A model generated the notes under the pieces. That model searched no databases. It saw nothing but the letters and a program-made list of their open reading frames with translations, and had not been told where the DNA came from. A stretch of DNA of 53,935 nt, taken from contig NZ_LN890327.1 of NCBI RefSeq assembly GCF_001458595.1, forward strand, positions 1 to 53,935. Reading direction: 5' to 3'. Below are positions 8,989 to 18,079 of this stretch, piece after piece; the first letter of the stretch is position 1; every line of letters starts with the position of its first letter. The translations under genes and the position numbers were made by a program. The DNA is from Clostridium neonatale (GTDB lineage: Bacteria > Bacillota > Clostridia > Clostridiales > Clostridiaceae).

Positions 8989-10008
8989 ATGGAGAAAAAA
9001 ATAATTTTAGGAATTGAATCTAGCTGTGATGAGACAGCAGCAGCAATAGTTGTTGATGGAAGAAATGTTCTTTCTAATGTCATAGCATCTCAAATTGATA
9101 CTCATAAAAAATTTGGCGGTGTAGTACCAGAAGTTGCATCAAGAATGCATATTGAGGCTGTTGATGGTGTAGTAAAAGCAGCATTAAAAGAAGCGGATTT
9201 GACATTAGAAGATGTAGATGCAATAGGAGTTACATATGGACCAGGCCTTGTAGGTGCGCTTTTAGTAGGATTGCAGTATGCTAAAGGTCTTTCACTAGGA
9301 TCTAAAAAACCACTTATACCTGTTAATCATATACAAGGGCACATATGCGCTAACTTTATTGAACATAAAGATTTAGAACCACCATTTGTTTCTTTAGTGG
9401 TTTCTGGAGGGCATACTTTTATAGTATATGTTAAAGATTATGATAAATTTGAAGTTATAGGTCAGACAAGAGATGATGCAGCAGGGGAAGCATATGATAA
9501 AGTGGCAAGAGCATTAGGTCTTGGATATCCAGGAGGACCTAAAATTGATAAACTAGCTAAAGAAGGAAATGAGAATGCAATAGAATTTCCTAAGGCAAAG
9601 TTCCACGAACAAACATTAGATTTTTCTTTTAGTGGAGTTAAATCAGCTGTTCTTAATTATTTAAATAAAGCTAAGATGCAGAATATAGAAGTAAATAAAG
9701 CTGATGTTGCGGCATCTTTTCAAAAAGCAATAGTAGATGTATTATCTGATAATGTTTTTTTAACTTGTAAAATGGAAAAGGTTAATAAAATTGCTATAGC
9801 AGGAGGAGTTGCATCAAATAGTTGTTTAAGAGAAAGATTAATAACAGAAGGTGAGAAAAGGGGAATAAAGATACTATTTCCATCACCTATATTATGTACT
9901 GATAATGCTGCTATGATAGCGAGTGCAGCATATTTTAATTATGATAAAAAATTAGAAGGTAATTTAGATATCAACGCTAAACCAAATTTAAAATTAGTTG
10001 AAGGCTAG
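8989..10008 (+). CDS. tsaD: tRNA N6-adenosine threonylcarbamoyltransferase TsaD
   Basis: A 339-residue protein of the Kae1/TsaD family. Visible are the N-terminal [10 protein letters not shown], the metal-site histidines in HIQGH, the ATP-site SGGHT, and the later GGVASN and TDNAAMIA segments. With TsaB, TsaE and TsaC it makes t6A37 on ANN-decoding tRNAs in the cytosol. Its length is normal for the family. GAGGT precedes the ATG. Its partners are not in this window. The next gene begins a few bases after the stop, so the two are probably co-transcribed. Confidence 0.97.
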   Translation: MEKKIILGIESSCDETAAAIVVDGRNVLSNVIASQIDTHKKFGGVVPEVASRMHIEAVDGVVKAALKEADLTLEDVDAIGVTYGPGLVGALLVGLQYAKGLSLGSKKPLIPVNHIQGHICANFIEHKDLEPPFVSLVVSGGHTFIVYVKDYDKFEVIGQTRDDAAGEAYDKVARALGLGYPGGPKIDKLAKEGNENAIEFPKAKFHEQTLDFSFSGVKSAVLNYLNKAKMQNIEVNKADVAASFQKAIVDVLSDNVFLTCKMEKVNKIAIAGGVASNSCLRERLITEGEKRGIKILFPSPILCTDNAAMIASAAYFNYDKKLEGNLDINAKPNLKLVEG

Positions 10009-10017
10009 GTGAGGCAT

Positions 10018-11031
10018 ATGAATTTACTACCACATTCTAATGGATTATATAAAATGAAAAAGGAAAAAGTTGGTTTGGTCATAATAGTAAAAAGAATTGT
10101 TATTGGTATATTATCTTTATTGCTTGCAGGATTAGTAATTCAACAATGTATAAATCTAATTGATAATACTAGATTAAAATCAAAATTTAAGTATGTTCGT
10201 GTAGATGGAAAGAGAATGGAATATAAATTAAAAGGCGGTGGAGAATATACTGTTGTCTTTGATGGTGGCATAGGAAATACTATGTTTGAATGGGATAAGG
10301 TTTGTGATGTACTAGAAGAAAAAGAGGATGTTCAAACATTTGTATATAATCGTAGAGGATATGGTTTCAATGATGGCGGCAATGCCAGAACTCCTAAGGA
10401 GCAAGCAGAAGATTTGAAAAACCTTTTAAAGAAATCAGGTGCATCTGCCCCTTATATACTTGTTGGAGAAGAGTATGGAAGTTTAGTTATGACTAATTTT
10501 GCTGCTGAGTATCCAGACTCAGTTGCAGCAGTTGTTTTAATAGATCCAATTAGTGAAGAAAAAGCAGCTAGTGATGAATTTAAAAAGAGTATTAGATTTA
10601 AATATTATAGAAGTAAGATAGAGAGTGTTGGTTCGAATTTTTTATTAACATCAATATTAGATAAGGTTGGTTTAACATTAGAAAATAAATATTTTGAAGA
10701 AAATATATTAGAAAGTAAATTAGAAGAATTTTCAGCACTTAAAAATAAGAAAAATTATAGGCAGGCTGTTTCAAATGAGTTGGGGAATTTATACAATATA
10801 AATTCAAATAGTCAGTCTGATGGACTTTTGTCTAATAAACCTTTATATATAATAAGTCAAGATAAAGAAAATATTCTTGAAAAGATGGGTGATGAAAAGT
10901 TTACGACCGTATATAAACATAAAGATACACAAACTCCATTTTCTATGGCCGATCCTGAAACAGTAGTAAATGGTATAAGCAGTGTATTGAAAGATACTAA
11001 GAAAATTCAAAAGATGAACCATAAAGAATGA
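10018..11031 (+). CDS. Membrane-anchored alpha/beta-hydrolase-fold protein lacking the nucleophile
   Basis: A 337-residue protein with a membrane segment at about residues 20-45 and an alpha/beta-hydrolase domain (YNRRGYGFND, then VVLIDP). At the nucleophile elbow, where hydrolases have GxSxG, this protein reads GEEYGS, with glutamate in place of serine. The usual late histidine is also not at its expected place before the ADPETVV helix. It may be a non-catalytic homologue. The ATG at 10018 is preceded by AGGTGAGG overlapping the tsaD stop; a GTG at 10009 and an ATG at 10054 are alternatives. A terminator follows. Confidence 0.8.
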   Translation: MNLLPHSNGLYKMKKEKVGLVIIVKRIVIGILSLLLAGLVIQQCINLIDNTRLKSKFKYVRVDGKRMEYKLKGGGEYTVVFDGGIGNTMFEWDKVCDVLEEKEDVQTFVYNRRGYGFNDGGNARTPKEQAEDLKNLLKKSGASAPYILVGEEYGSLVMTNFAAEYPDSVAAVVLIDPISEEKAASDEFKKSIRFKYYRSKIESVGSNFLLTSILDKVGLTLENKYFEENILESKLEEFSALKNKKNYRQAVSNELGNLYNINSNSQSDGLLSNKPLYIISQDKENILEKMGDEKFTTVYKHKDTQTPFSMADPETVVNGISSVLKDTKKIQKMNHKE

Positions 11032-11035
11032 TAGG

Positions 11036-11062
11036 CTCCCTCAATTAGAGGGAGTTTATTAT
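11036..11062 (+). terminator. Rho-independent terminator
   Basis: CTCCCTC and GAGGGAG pair around AATTA, followed by TTTATTATTT, right after the stop of the alpha/beta-hydrolase-like gene. Confidence 0.9.
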
Positions 11063-11101
11063 TTAAAAATTATTTTATTTCAATGAAATATTGTCATTGG
11101 T

Positions 11102-11130
11102 TTGACACATAATAACTCTATACTTACATT
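11102..11130 (+). promoter_or_regulatory. Probable sigma-A promoter of htrA
   Basis: A perfect -35 TTGACA (11102-11107) is followed after 17 bases by TACATT, a 4-of-6 match to the -10 box. Transcription would start near 11137, giving a leader of about 90 bases. Confidence 0.55.
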
Positions 11131-11228
11131 ATAAAGTAATTATAAACATAAGTTTTTCAAATTTATATTTTTATAAAAAACTTGTAATTTAATAAAAGAT
11201 GAATTTATTGAGATAGGAGGATTTTAGC

Positions 11229-12452
11229 ATGAATAATAGAGAGGATAATAATTTTATAGATGTTGAATCTTCTCCAGTATTAGACGGAGAGCAAGTAGCG
11301 TGGAGAAGTTGCTTTGATGAAAAAGAGCCTAAGAAGAAGAAAAAAAGAAGAGGTGCTAGAATATTTGGAACCATTGCAGGAGGCATTTTAATATCTCTTA
11401 TAGGTGGAATTATTGGAAGTGCAATAACTTATTCTATGATTGGAAGTAATAGATCAAGTTTTAATTCAAAAACAACAAATTATGTACCTCAATCATTTGT
11501 ATCAAGTACCAATAATGCTATGTCAGCAGCAGATGCTTTTAATAAAGTTGCACCAGCAGTAGTTATTGTTTCTACTAAAGGACTTCAAGATGTAAATTAT
11601 GGCTTCTTTAGTCAAGAACAAGAAGTAGAGGGAATAGGATCAGGATTTATAATCAACGAAGAAGGATATATATTGACCAATTATCATGTAATAAAGGGTG
11701 CAACAGAAGTTACTGTAACACTTAGTACAGGAGATGAAGTCCCAGCAACAGTTGTTAATTATGAAGAAACAAAGGATATCGCAATGTTAAAACTTAAAGA
11801 AGGAACTAAAGTACCTGCAGTAGCAGAGCTAGGTGATTCAGATGCAATTTATCCAGGTGCTGAGGTTATAGCAATAGGAACTCCACTTTCTAAAAACTTC
11901 GCACAGACTCTTACAAAAGGAGTTATTAGTGGAAGTAATAGAACAGTAACTACTGAAAATGGTGAGAGTGTTAATTTAATTCAAACTGATGCTGCTATTA
12001 ATCCAGGAAATAGCGGTGGCCCATTAGTAAATACAAATGGTGAAGTTATAGGAATTAATTCAATGAAAATAGGAACTCAAGCAGGAAGTACAAGTGTGGA
12101 AGGAATTGGTTTTGCAATTCCAATAAATGAAGTTAAAAATAAGATAGATGATTTATCAAAACCTATATTAAATTTGGGTATTAAAGTAAGAGATATTGAT
12201 GCTAATACAGCAAAACAATATGATTTAGAAGAAGGTATTTATGTAGTCTCAGTAGATGAATTTTCACCAGCTGAAAAAGGTGGATTAAAAGTTGGAGACA
12301 TAATCGTAAAATGCGATGGAAAATCTGCTACTACACTTGACAAATTAAAAGAAATTAAACAAACAAAAAATGCTGGAGATACTTTAGGACTTGAAGTTGT
12401 TAGAAATGGAAAGAATGTCAAATTGAATGTTACATTAGAAGAAGGTAAATAA
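11229..12452 (+). CDS. htrA: HtrA/DegP-like serine protease with PDZ domain
   Basis: A 407-residue protein. Residues 1-45 are cytosolic, ending in a lysine/arginine cluster; a membrane segment spans about 46-69; the trypsin-like domain carries the triad His153 (NYHVIKG), Asp183 (KDIAML) and Ser262 (NPGNSGG); one PDZ domain fills about 314-403. This is the usual layout of Gram-positive HtrA, which degrades misfolded exported proteins at the outer membrane face. AGGAGG lies 8 bases before the ATG. It has its own promoter and ends at a long AT-rich hairpin, so it is probably monocistronic. Confidence 0.95.
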   Translation: MNNREDNNFIDVESSPVLDGEQVAWRSCFDEKEPKKKKKRRGARIFGTIAGGILISLIGGIIGSAITYSMIGSNRSSFNSKTTNYVPQSFVSSTNNAMSAADAFNKVAPAVVIVSTKGLQDVNYGFFSQEQEVEGIGSGFIINEEGYILTNYHVIKGATEVTVTLSTGDEVPATVVNYEETKDIAMLKLKEGTKVPAVAELGDSDAIYPGAEVIAIGTPLSKNFAQTLTKGVISGSNRTVTTENGESVNLIQTDAAINPGNSGGPLVNTNGEVIGINSMKIGTQAGSTSVEGIGFAIPINEVKNKIDDLSKPILNLGIKVRDIDANTAKQYDLEEGIYVVSVDEFSPAEKGGLKVGDIIVKCDGKSATTLDKLKEIKQTKNAGDTLGLEVVRNGKNVKLNVTLEEGK

Positions 12453-12468
12453 AATCTTATATTAAATT

Positions 12469-12507
12469 ATAGAGTATATATTTTAGAGTATAAAATATAT
12501 ACTCTAT
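12469..12507. terminator. Perfect 17-bp AT-rich hairpin after htrA
   Basis: Two 17-base arms starting ATAGAGTATA and ending TATACTCTAT are exact reverse complements around GAGTA. No strong T tract follows (TTGCATTTTATGG). It probably ends or protects the htrA transcript. Confidence 0.65.
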
Positions 12508-12555
12508 TGCATTTTATGGAAAAAATTAGTATTATGGAATAAAGGGGAGAAGATT

Positions 12556-12861
12556 ATGGAAGAAACGGTTTTAAATTTGATAATGCATACGGGAGAGGCT
12601 AGAATGTATGCTGCGGAAGCAATTTCATCAGCAAAGAGCAATGATTATATAAAAGCTAAAAAATTGATACAAAAAGCTAATGAAGAACTAGGGTACGCAC
12701 ATAATTCTCAAAGTTCAATCATTCAAGGGGAAAAAGAGAAAGAGAATAATGAAATATCATTATTATTAATGCATGGCGAAGATCATCTAATGACAGTCAT
12801 GCTATTTATTGATATAGCAAGAGAAATAGTAGAAGTTTATGAGAAATTTTCAAACATATAG
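12556..12861 (+). CDS. PTS lactose/cellobiose-type IIA component
   Basis: A 101-residue helical protein matching EIIA of the lactose/chitobiose family. The phosphorylation motif is MHGEDHLMT, with His73 the expected phosphoryl acceptor and Asp76 the metal ligand. It would take phosphate from HPr and pass it to a IIB subunit. No IIB or IIC gene is near, so it is an orphan here, acting with a distant permease or as a regulator. GGGGAGAAG precedes the ATG. A strong terminator follows, so it is transcribed alone. Confidence 0.9.
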   Translation: MEETVLNLIMHTGEARMYAAEAISSAKSNDYIKAKKLIQKANEELGYAHNSQSSIIQGEKEKENNEISLLLMHGEDHLMTVMLFIDIAREIVEVYEKFSNI

Positions 12862-12879
12862 CTAATAGTTAAAGATGTC

Positions 12880-12925
12880 ATATAAAATTTATAAATCTCT
12901 TCAAATATAAATTTTATATTTTTTT
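12880..12925 (+). terminator. Rho-independent terminator
   Basis: ATATAAAATTTATA and TATAAATTTTATAT pair perfectly over 14 bp around a 12-base loop and are followed by a T tract. Confidence 0.85.
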
Positions 12926-12983
12926 ACACAATAAGTGTTAAAGTGAATATATTAATATCAAATGGAAGAATAATAATCTTATT

Positions 12984-13012
12984 CACAAAATCCATTATAT
13001 ATTCATATTTTA
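12984..13012 (+). promoter_or_regulatory. Possible sigma-K (late mother-cell) promoter
   Basis: CAC (12984-12986), a 17-base spacer, then CATATTTTA (13004-13012) fits the sigma-K pattern AC ... CATAnnnTA. The same spacing recurs before the cotS-like gene at 17050. The genome is AT-rich, so chance matches are possible. Confidence 0.4.
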
Positions 13013-13044
13013 TGAATATAAATAAACACTTGGAGGTAAAAATA

Positions 13045-13431
13045 ATGAGCGGAAGAGTAAGCGTATGTTCTATATGTCCAAAGGAAAATGAGCAAATTGA
13101 TGCAGTTATTAGAATAAATAAAGAAAGAAGAAGCGTTATCTATGGAACTATCCTTGATGAAAATGGAGATCCAGTAGCTGATGCAGTAGTTAAATTATTA
13201 CAAGTATGTAACAAAGGATTAGTTCCTTTAACTCACACTTTTACAGATCAATTTGGACAATTTTTGTTAGGACCTTTATGTCCAAATCAAAAATATATGT
13301 TGAAGATTTATAAAGATAATATAACAATCAGATATGAACCTATTAATGCATCTTGCTATGAAGGAAAATGCATAGGTGTTCAAGGAAGAAATTCAAGACG
13401 TAATTCTCGTAATGAGGACTGTGACGATTAA
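13045..13431 (+). CDS. Small protein with carboxypeptidase-regulatory-like domain, possible spore coat protein
   Basis: A 128-residue protein. The N-terminus has a CSICPKEN segment. Residues ~30-100 form a beta-sandwich typical of carboxypeptidase regulatory-like domains (GTILDENGDPVADAVVKL, then TDQFGQFLLGPL). A Cys pair follows (SCYEGKC) and then an Arg/Asn/Asp-rich tail. I place the start at 13045, where GGAGGT lies 8 bases upstream; the frame stays open farther upstream but without a ribosome site. The sigma-K-like promoter, cysteines and basic tail suggest an outer spore layer, but this is inference. Confidence 0.75.
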   Translation: MSGRVSVCSICPKENEQIDAVIRINKERRSVIYGTILDENGDPVADAVVKLLQVCNKGLVPLTHTFTDQFGQFLLGPLCPNQKYMLKIYKDNITIRYEPINASCYEGKCIGVQGRNSRRNSRNEDCDD

Positions 13432-13476
13432 TTAATAACTGCAGGTGAAAATAGAACAGTATAGTTGATATAATAT

Positions 13477-13505
13477 AAAAAGTTCTCTTTTAAAGAGAAC
13501 TTTTT
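13477..13505 (+). terminator. Rho-independent terminator
   Basis: AAAAAGTTCTCTTT pairs with AAAGAGAACTTTTT almost without a loop. The T run forms the end of the stem. Confidence 0.88.
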
Positions 13506-13559
13506 ATGTTATACTTAATTTATTGAAAATAATAGTCTGCTAATAAAACAGGGGGATAT

Positions 13560-14636
13560 ATGGAAAGTATATTGTTATACATAGTGTCTATATTTTTCGT
13601 AATAGGTGCTATTGATTATATAGAAGATAATAGATTTAAATTAGGTTCATCATTTGAAGCTGGAATAAAATCCATGGGGTCATTAGCTTTATCAATGATA
13701 GGTATACTGTCGCTAACTCCATTTTTATTAGATCAGATTAGTAATGTACTAATAACCATATCTAATAAAATATTGATAGATCCATCGATTTTTTTAGGTA
13801 GCATAATAGCAGTAGATATGGGAGGATATAATTTATGTTCAAATTTAGCGAATGATAGTAGCATGAGAATATTTTCAGGTATATTAATATCATCCATATT
13901 AGGATGTACCATAAGTTTTACACTTCCGCTTTCTATTGGCTTAGTAAAGAAAGAAGAACTTGATAGTTTATTTAAGGGAATATTATGTGGTATTATTGCT
14001 ATGCCAATAGGATTGTTTGTTGGTGGTTTGATGCTAAAAATATCAATTATAAAAATAATATATAATCTGCTTCCTATAATTTTATTATCAATCTTTATTG
14101 GAATGGGAATACTATTTAAAACAAGCCAGACAGTTTTTATATTCAATTTATTGGGAAAAATAATAAGATTCATAGGAATGATAGGAATAATAGTTCAAGG
14201 TGTTAAATCTATATGTGGGGTAGAGCTTTTAAAGAATATAATGCCTATTCAGGAAGTACTATTAACAGTTGGAAAGATAGCTATCTTCTTGAGCGGAGCA
14301 TATGTAATGATTGAGTTTATAAAAAAGGCTCTAAATAAGTATCTAAAATTTATAGAAAGTAGAGTCAAAATAAATCAAGACTCAATATTAGCATTAATAG
14401 GAAGTTTGGCATCTGCAATAATTATTTTCGATAGTTTTGAAAAATTAGACTACAAAGGAAAGGTGATATGTTCAGCTTTTTCAGTAGGAGGAGCATATGT
14501 ATTTGGAGGGCAGCTTGGTTATGTTGCGGGAGTTGAACCAAGTATGCTTAATGTATATGTGATAACTAAGCTATTATGCGGAATAATTGGCGTTATTATT
14601 GCGATTATATTTCTTAAATATGAAAATAAAGGTTGA
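13560..14636 (+). CDS. EutH-like ethanolamine transporter family protein
   Basis: A 358-residue protein with about ten hydrophobic segments. Several blocks match EutH: the early GSSFEAGIKSMGSLALSM, the AVDMGGY segment, and the late GKVICSAFSVGGAYVFGG. EutH carries ethanolamine across the cytoplasmic membrane for utilisation in microcompartments. No other eut gene is in the window, so the substrate could differ. The ATG follows a GGGGGATAT ribosome site. The next gene, an extracytoplasmic binding-type protein, starts 14 bases later, which suggests a joint role. Confidence 0.8.
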   Translation: MESILLYIVSIFFVIGAIDYIEDNRFKLGSSFEAGIKSMGSLALSMIGILSLTPFLLDQISNVLITISNKILIDPSIFLGSIIAVDMGGYNLCSNLANDSSMRIFSGILISSILGCTISFTLPLSIGLVKKEELDSLFKGILCGIIAMPIGLFVGGLMLKISIIKIIYNLLPIILLSIFIGMGILFKTSQTVFIFNLLGKIIRFIGMIGIIVQGVKSICGVELLKNIMPIQEVLLTVGKIAIFLSGAYVMIEFIKKALNKYLKFIESRVKINQDSILALIGSLASAIIIFDSFEKLDYKGKVICSAFSVGGAYVFGGQLGYVAGVEPSMLNVYVITKLLCGIIGVIIAIIFLKYENKG

Positions 14637-14650
14637 GGTATAAATAAATT

Positions 14651-15775
14651 ATGAAAAATAAAATTAGGTATGGAATTATTTTTTTTATTGCATTTCTAAT
14701 AGTAATTATAAGCATAAATTTAAATGAACCAAATAAAAATGATAAGGTAAGGGGAACTATACAGATCTGGGCAAGTGAGAATACATACAATTATTTAATG
14801 GAATGTGCTAATAACTTTATGGAGTCTAATGAAAAAGTTAGTATTAGTGTTAATAAGATTGATGATTATAATTCATTAAAAAGTAGTTTGGAAAATGATA
14901 AATCAAATGATGTAAAAATATTTGAAGCAAGTGAATATGAGCTTAGTAAATTAGGATTAGATAAATTTAATTATTATAATCCTGACGAAACAATTTTATC
15001 TGTGTATTCAAATAATTTTTCATCATATAGGCTTAAACAAGTTAAAGATAATAATAAAATAATAGGAGTACCGTTAACATCTAGACCTCTGGGATTATAT
15101 TTAAGAGAGGATTTGTTAGAGGAATATGGGTATAAAAGTGATGATTTTAACACATGGGATGATGTAATTAGAATTGGAAATGATATATACAATAAAAGTA
15201 ATAAAAGTGTAAAAATATTAAATGCAACTAATCAGGATTATTATGATTTATTAGATCTATTGATAATGCAAAATTTAGATAAGGAAAAAGACAAAGTAAA
15301 AGAAGATGTAAATTCACAGTTAGAGGCATTAGATAACAATAATATTTTAAATAGAAGTAACAATAAAGAATATCTAGGAAAGATATCATCAATTAATGGA
15401 CTAAAGGAAACTCTTGATTCAGATGAGAAATGGAGAATAGTTACGCCTCCAAGCAATGGACTAGGAAAAAATAAATTTTTCTCATCTAAAGGAACAGAAT
15501 TATATGTATTGAACACAAAAAATGATAATAGTAAATTAATTGATAAATTTATTATATTTGTATTAAGTAATAATAAAGAAACTGTAAATTATATAAGTTC
15601 AGGAGACTTTTTCTCAAGCTATCTATATACTTATAAAGATAAGGATATACAAAATCCTATTGATAACTTTAATGGTCAGAATCCATTAATCGTATTAAGC
15701 AATATTGAAGAAAAGGCATATACCATTAATGATTATAATAAATATTTAGAGATAAAAGAAGACTTTGGATTTTGA
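14651..15775 (+). CDS. Membrane-anchored extracellular solute-binding protein (family 1-like)
   Basis: A 374-residue protein with an N-terminal hydrophobic segment at about 6-25 and no lipobox cysteine, so it is probably held by an uncleaved anchor. The body follows the periplasmic binding fold of sugar-type binding proteins (GTIQIWAS start; IIGVPLTSRPLGLYLREDLL; a TWDDVI segment). No ABC permease or ATPase is adjacent. It is co-directional with the EutH-like gene and probably co-transcribed. GAGGT precedes the ATG. Its stop codon lies inside the loop of a bidirectional terminator. Confidence 0.75.
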   Translation: MKNKIRYGIIFFIAFLIVIISINLNEPNKNDKVRGTIQIWASENTYNYLMECANNFMESNEKVSISVNKIDDYNSLKSSLENDKSNDVKIFEASEYELSKLGLDKFNYYNPDETILSVYSNNFSSYRLKQVKDNNKIIGVPLTSRPLGLYLREDLLEEYGYKSDDFNTWDDVIRIGNDIYNKSNKSVKILNATNQDYYDLLDLLIMQNLDKEKDKVKEDVNSQLEALDNNNILNRSNNKEYLGKISSINGLKETLDSDEKWRIVTPPSNGLGKNKFFSSKGTELYVLNTKNDNSKLIDKFIIFVLSNNKETVNYISSGDFFSSYLYTYKDKDIQNPIDNFNGQNPLIVLSNIEEKAYTINDYNKYLEIKEDFGF

Positions 15776-15796
15776 TACTATCCAAAGTCTTCTTTT
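15754..15796. terminator. Bidirectional terminator overlapping two gene ends
   Basis: Perfect 17-bp arms (AAAAGAAGACTTTGGAT and its complement) enclose a 9-base loop. The left arm encodes the last residues of the binding protein, the loop holds its TGA, and the right arm reaches the stop codon of the minus-strand glycosyltransferase. Confidence 0.9.
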
Positions 15797-16925
15797 ACTT
15801 TCCGAGAAGATCATAAATTTTCTCATAAGCATTTAGTGTATTAAGTGCAGTTTTGTTCCAACTAAAATTTAAACTTCTCTCATATCCTTTTTTAGAAAGA
15901 GAAAGTCTTAAATTATCATCATTAAGAAGGCATGCTAGCTTATCTGATAAGTCATCATCATCATAAGGATCTATAAGAAGTGCATTATCAGAAGTGACCT
16001 CTGGAATAGATGATATATTAGATGTTATAACTGGTACGCCACAACTCATTGCTTCTAGTGGTGGAAGACCAAATCCTTCATAATATGAAGGGTATACAAA
16101 AGTATCACATCCATTATAAATAATAGGTAAAATATTATCTTCAACAAATCCACAAAATATTATTTTATCTTGCAAGCCTTTATCTTTTACAAATTTAAAT
16201 AATTTTTCACCTTCATCCTTTAATGAGCCACCAATTAATAATTTATATTCATTATTTAAATATTTATATATATTTCCAAATGAGTTTATTAACCCAAAGA
16301 CATTTTTTCGTGCACTAAATCCTCCTAAATATAGTATATAAGAACTATCAAAATTATATTTTTTATTGATAAATGCTTTGCATTTTAATTTATCTAATGG
16401 TTTATAGTTTGAATTAGCTGCAAGTGGAGTTACAAATATTTTCTCTTCAGGATAAAAACTAAAATATTTTAATATGTCTTTTTTTGAATATTCTGATACA
16501 GTTAAAATACCAGAAGCATTTCGTATTATTCTAGGCATGTCTCGAAGGAAACGTTCTAAATATCCTTTTCCTACTGTTTCAGGCATAAGATATGGAATCA
16601 AATCGTGGATAGTAACTATGGTTGGTATATCAGAATCAAAGTCGAAACCAATTCCGTTTTGAGGAATATGATATAATTTGACGTCCAAATCTTTCAATTT
16701 TTTAGGTATATAACAGTTCTCATAAAATCCACCATGTCTACCAGATGAATATATTATATTAGAATTTTGAGAGTCAAATTTATTATTAAATTTTCCACAG
16801 CAAAATAAAGTATATTCATTAGATGAAGATAATGATAGAAGCTCAGAGAGAAGATTATTTGTATAAGTACCAATTCCTGTACCCTCATATAAGGTAGCAC
16901 CACGTGCATCTATAGCAATCTTCAT
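15795..16925 (-). CDS. GT4-family glycosyltransferase, CotSA-like
   Basis: A 376-residue GT-B enzyme. The N-terminus [20 protein letters not shown] carries the glycine-rich acceptor loop, and the C-terminal half has the retaining-GT signature E-x7-E in [19 protein letters not shown]. It would transfer a sugar from a nucleotide donor in the cytosol. It is divergent from a cotS-like gene, and a paralogue at 20647 repeats this pairing. In B. subtilis, cotSA (a GT4 protein) and cotS are coat neighbours, so a role in spore-surface glycan is likely. The ATG at 16925 follows GAGGTG; upstream in-frame ATGs lack a site. Confidence 0.88.
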   Translation of the reverse strand: MKIAIDARGATLYEGTGIGTYTNNLLSELLSLSSSNEYTLFCCGKFNNKFDSQNSNIIYSSGRHGGFYENCYIPKKLKDLDVKLYHIPQNGIGFDFDSDIPTIVTIHDLIPYLMPETVGKGYLERFLRDMPRIIRNASGILTVSEYSKKDILKYFSFYPEEKIFVTPLAANSNYKPLDKLKCKAFINKKYNFDSSYILYLGGFSARKNVFGLINSFGNIYKYLNNEYKLLIGGSLKDEGEKLFKFVKDKGLQDKIIFCGFVEDNILPIIYNGCDTFVYPSYYEGFGLPPLEAMSCGVPVITSNISSIPEVTSDNALLIDPYDDDDLSDKLACLLNDDNLRLSLSKKGYERSLNFSWNKTALNTLNAYEKIYDLLGK

Positions 16926-16992
16926 AAAACACCTCATAAATAATATCATTAGTATAGAATATTAATCTGGTTTTATTTTGGTGATTATAAAT

Positions 16993-17021
16993 CACAATAA
17001 AATATTTATAGACATATAATA
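16993..17021 (+). promoter_or_regulatory. Possible sigma-K promoter of the cotS-like operon
   Basis: CAC (16993-16995), 17 bases, then CATATAATA (17013-17021) matches the late mother-cell pattern and lies about 30 bases before the start codon. Confidence 0.45.
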
Positions 17022-17049
17022 AAAAGAATAATTTTTAGTGGGAATATTT

Positions 17050-18066
17050 ATGAAAGAATGTATAGATACAATTAGAATTAAGGATTATATTGAAAAAAAT
17101 TATAGTTTAAATGTAAAAGATGTAGAAAAAGTGAAAAACAGCTATAGGGTAATCACTGAGGATAGGGGGTATTGTCTTAAAGTAATTAACTATGAATTTT
17201 CTCACTTCTATTTTATTTTATCTGCAATGAAGCATCTACAGAAAAATCAATTCAAAAATATACCTCAGTTTATTTTAAATAAGGACAATAAAGAATACGG
17301 TAGCTTGGATGGAAAGTATGTTTATTTGACAAAATGGATACCATCAAGAGTAAGTAATTATGATAATCCTATAGAATTAAGTAGGATATCTACTAAATTA
17401 GGAGAATTTCATGAATGTAGTAAAAATTTTAGATTAGACCGTAAGATGAAGCCAAGAATAGGGTGGTTTTCATGGGAAAAGGTTTTTAGTACAAGAAGAG
17501 ATGAGATACTTGATTTTAAGAAAAGAATAAATCAAAAGGCATATAAATCTGATTTTGATTTATTATACTTAGAAAATATTAACTTAGAAATAAAGAGAGC
17601 GGAAGAAAGTATATTAGGACTTAGTAGAAATAATTATTTTGAATCTATGCAGAAAGAAGTATTTAAAGGTGGTTTTTGCCATCATGATTATGCACATCAC
17701 AATATACTTGTTGATGATGATGGGAATTTTAATGTTATAGATTTCGATTATTGTATATTGGATTCACATTTACATGATTTATCTTCACTATTGATCAGAA
17801 GTATGAAAGATGGAAAGTGGGAAAAAGAAAAAGCAGATTTAATACTAGAATCATATAGAGAAGCAAATGATATACAGAATTATGAATTGCCTTTAATTAG
17901 AGAATTTATTAGATTCCCACAATGTTTCTGGCAGTTAGGTATACAAGTATATTGGGAACAGCAACCTTGGGGTGAGGAGTTTTTTATTAATAAGCTTGAG
18001 AAATATTTAGATGATATTAAAGACAGGGAAGAGTTTATTGATACTTACTTTAAAGGAGGAGATTAA
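17050..18066 (+). CDS. CotS-family spore coat protein (kinase/APH fold)
   Basis: A 338-residue protein of the CotS/YtaA group, with a bilobal aminoglycoside-phosphotransferase-like fold. The catalytic loop is visible as CHHDYAHHNIL (His-x-Asp...Asn) and the metal site as VIDFDYC. The B. subtilis relatives sit in the spore coat; what they phosphorylate, if anything, is unclear. GTG at 17038 also opens the frame, but the ATG at 17050 has a weak GGGAA site 6-7 bases upstream. It heads an operon with the unknown gene at 18080 and a second CotS-like gene, and is divergent from the glycosyltransferase. Confidence 0.87.
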   Translation: MKECIDTIRIKDYIEKNYSLNVKDVEKVKNSYRVITEDRGYCLKVINYEFSHFYFILSAMKHLQKNQFKNIPQFILNKDNKEYGSLDGKYVYLTKWIPSRVSNYDNPIELSRISTKLGEFHECSKNFRLDRKMKPRIGWFSWEKVFSTRRDEILDFKKRINQKAYKSDFDLLYLENINLEIKRAEESILGLSRNNYFESMQKEVFKGGFCHHDYAHHNILVDDDGNFNVIDFDYCILDSHLHDLSSLLIRSMKDGKWEKEKADLILESYREANDIQNYELPLIREFIRFPQCFWQLGIQVYWEQQPWGEEFFINKLEKYLDDIKDREEFIDTYFKGGD

Positions 18067-18079
18067 AATAGATGTAATA

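Noticed and set aside
13733..14173. Minus-strand open frame within the EutH-like gene
   Set aside because: It is a shadow of a hydrophobic coding region; no ribosome site or family similarity.
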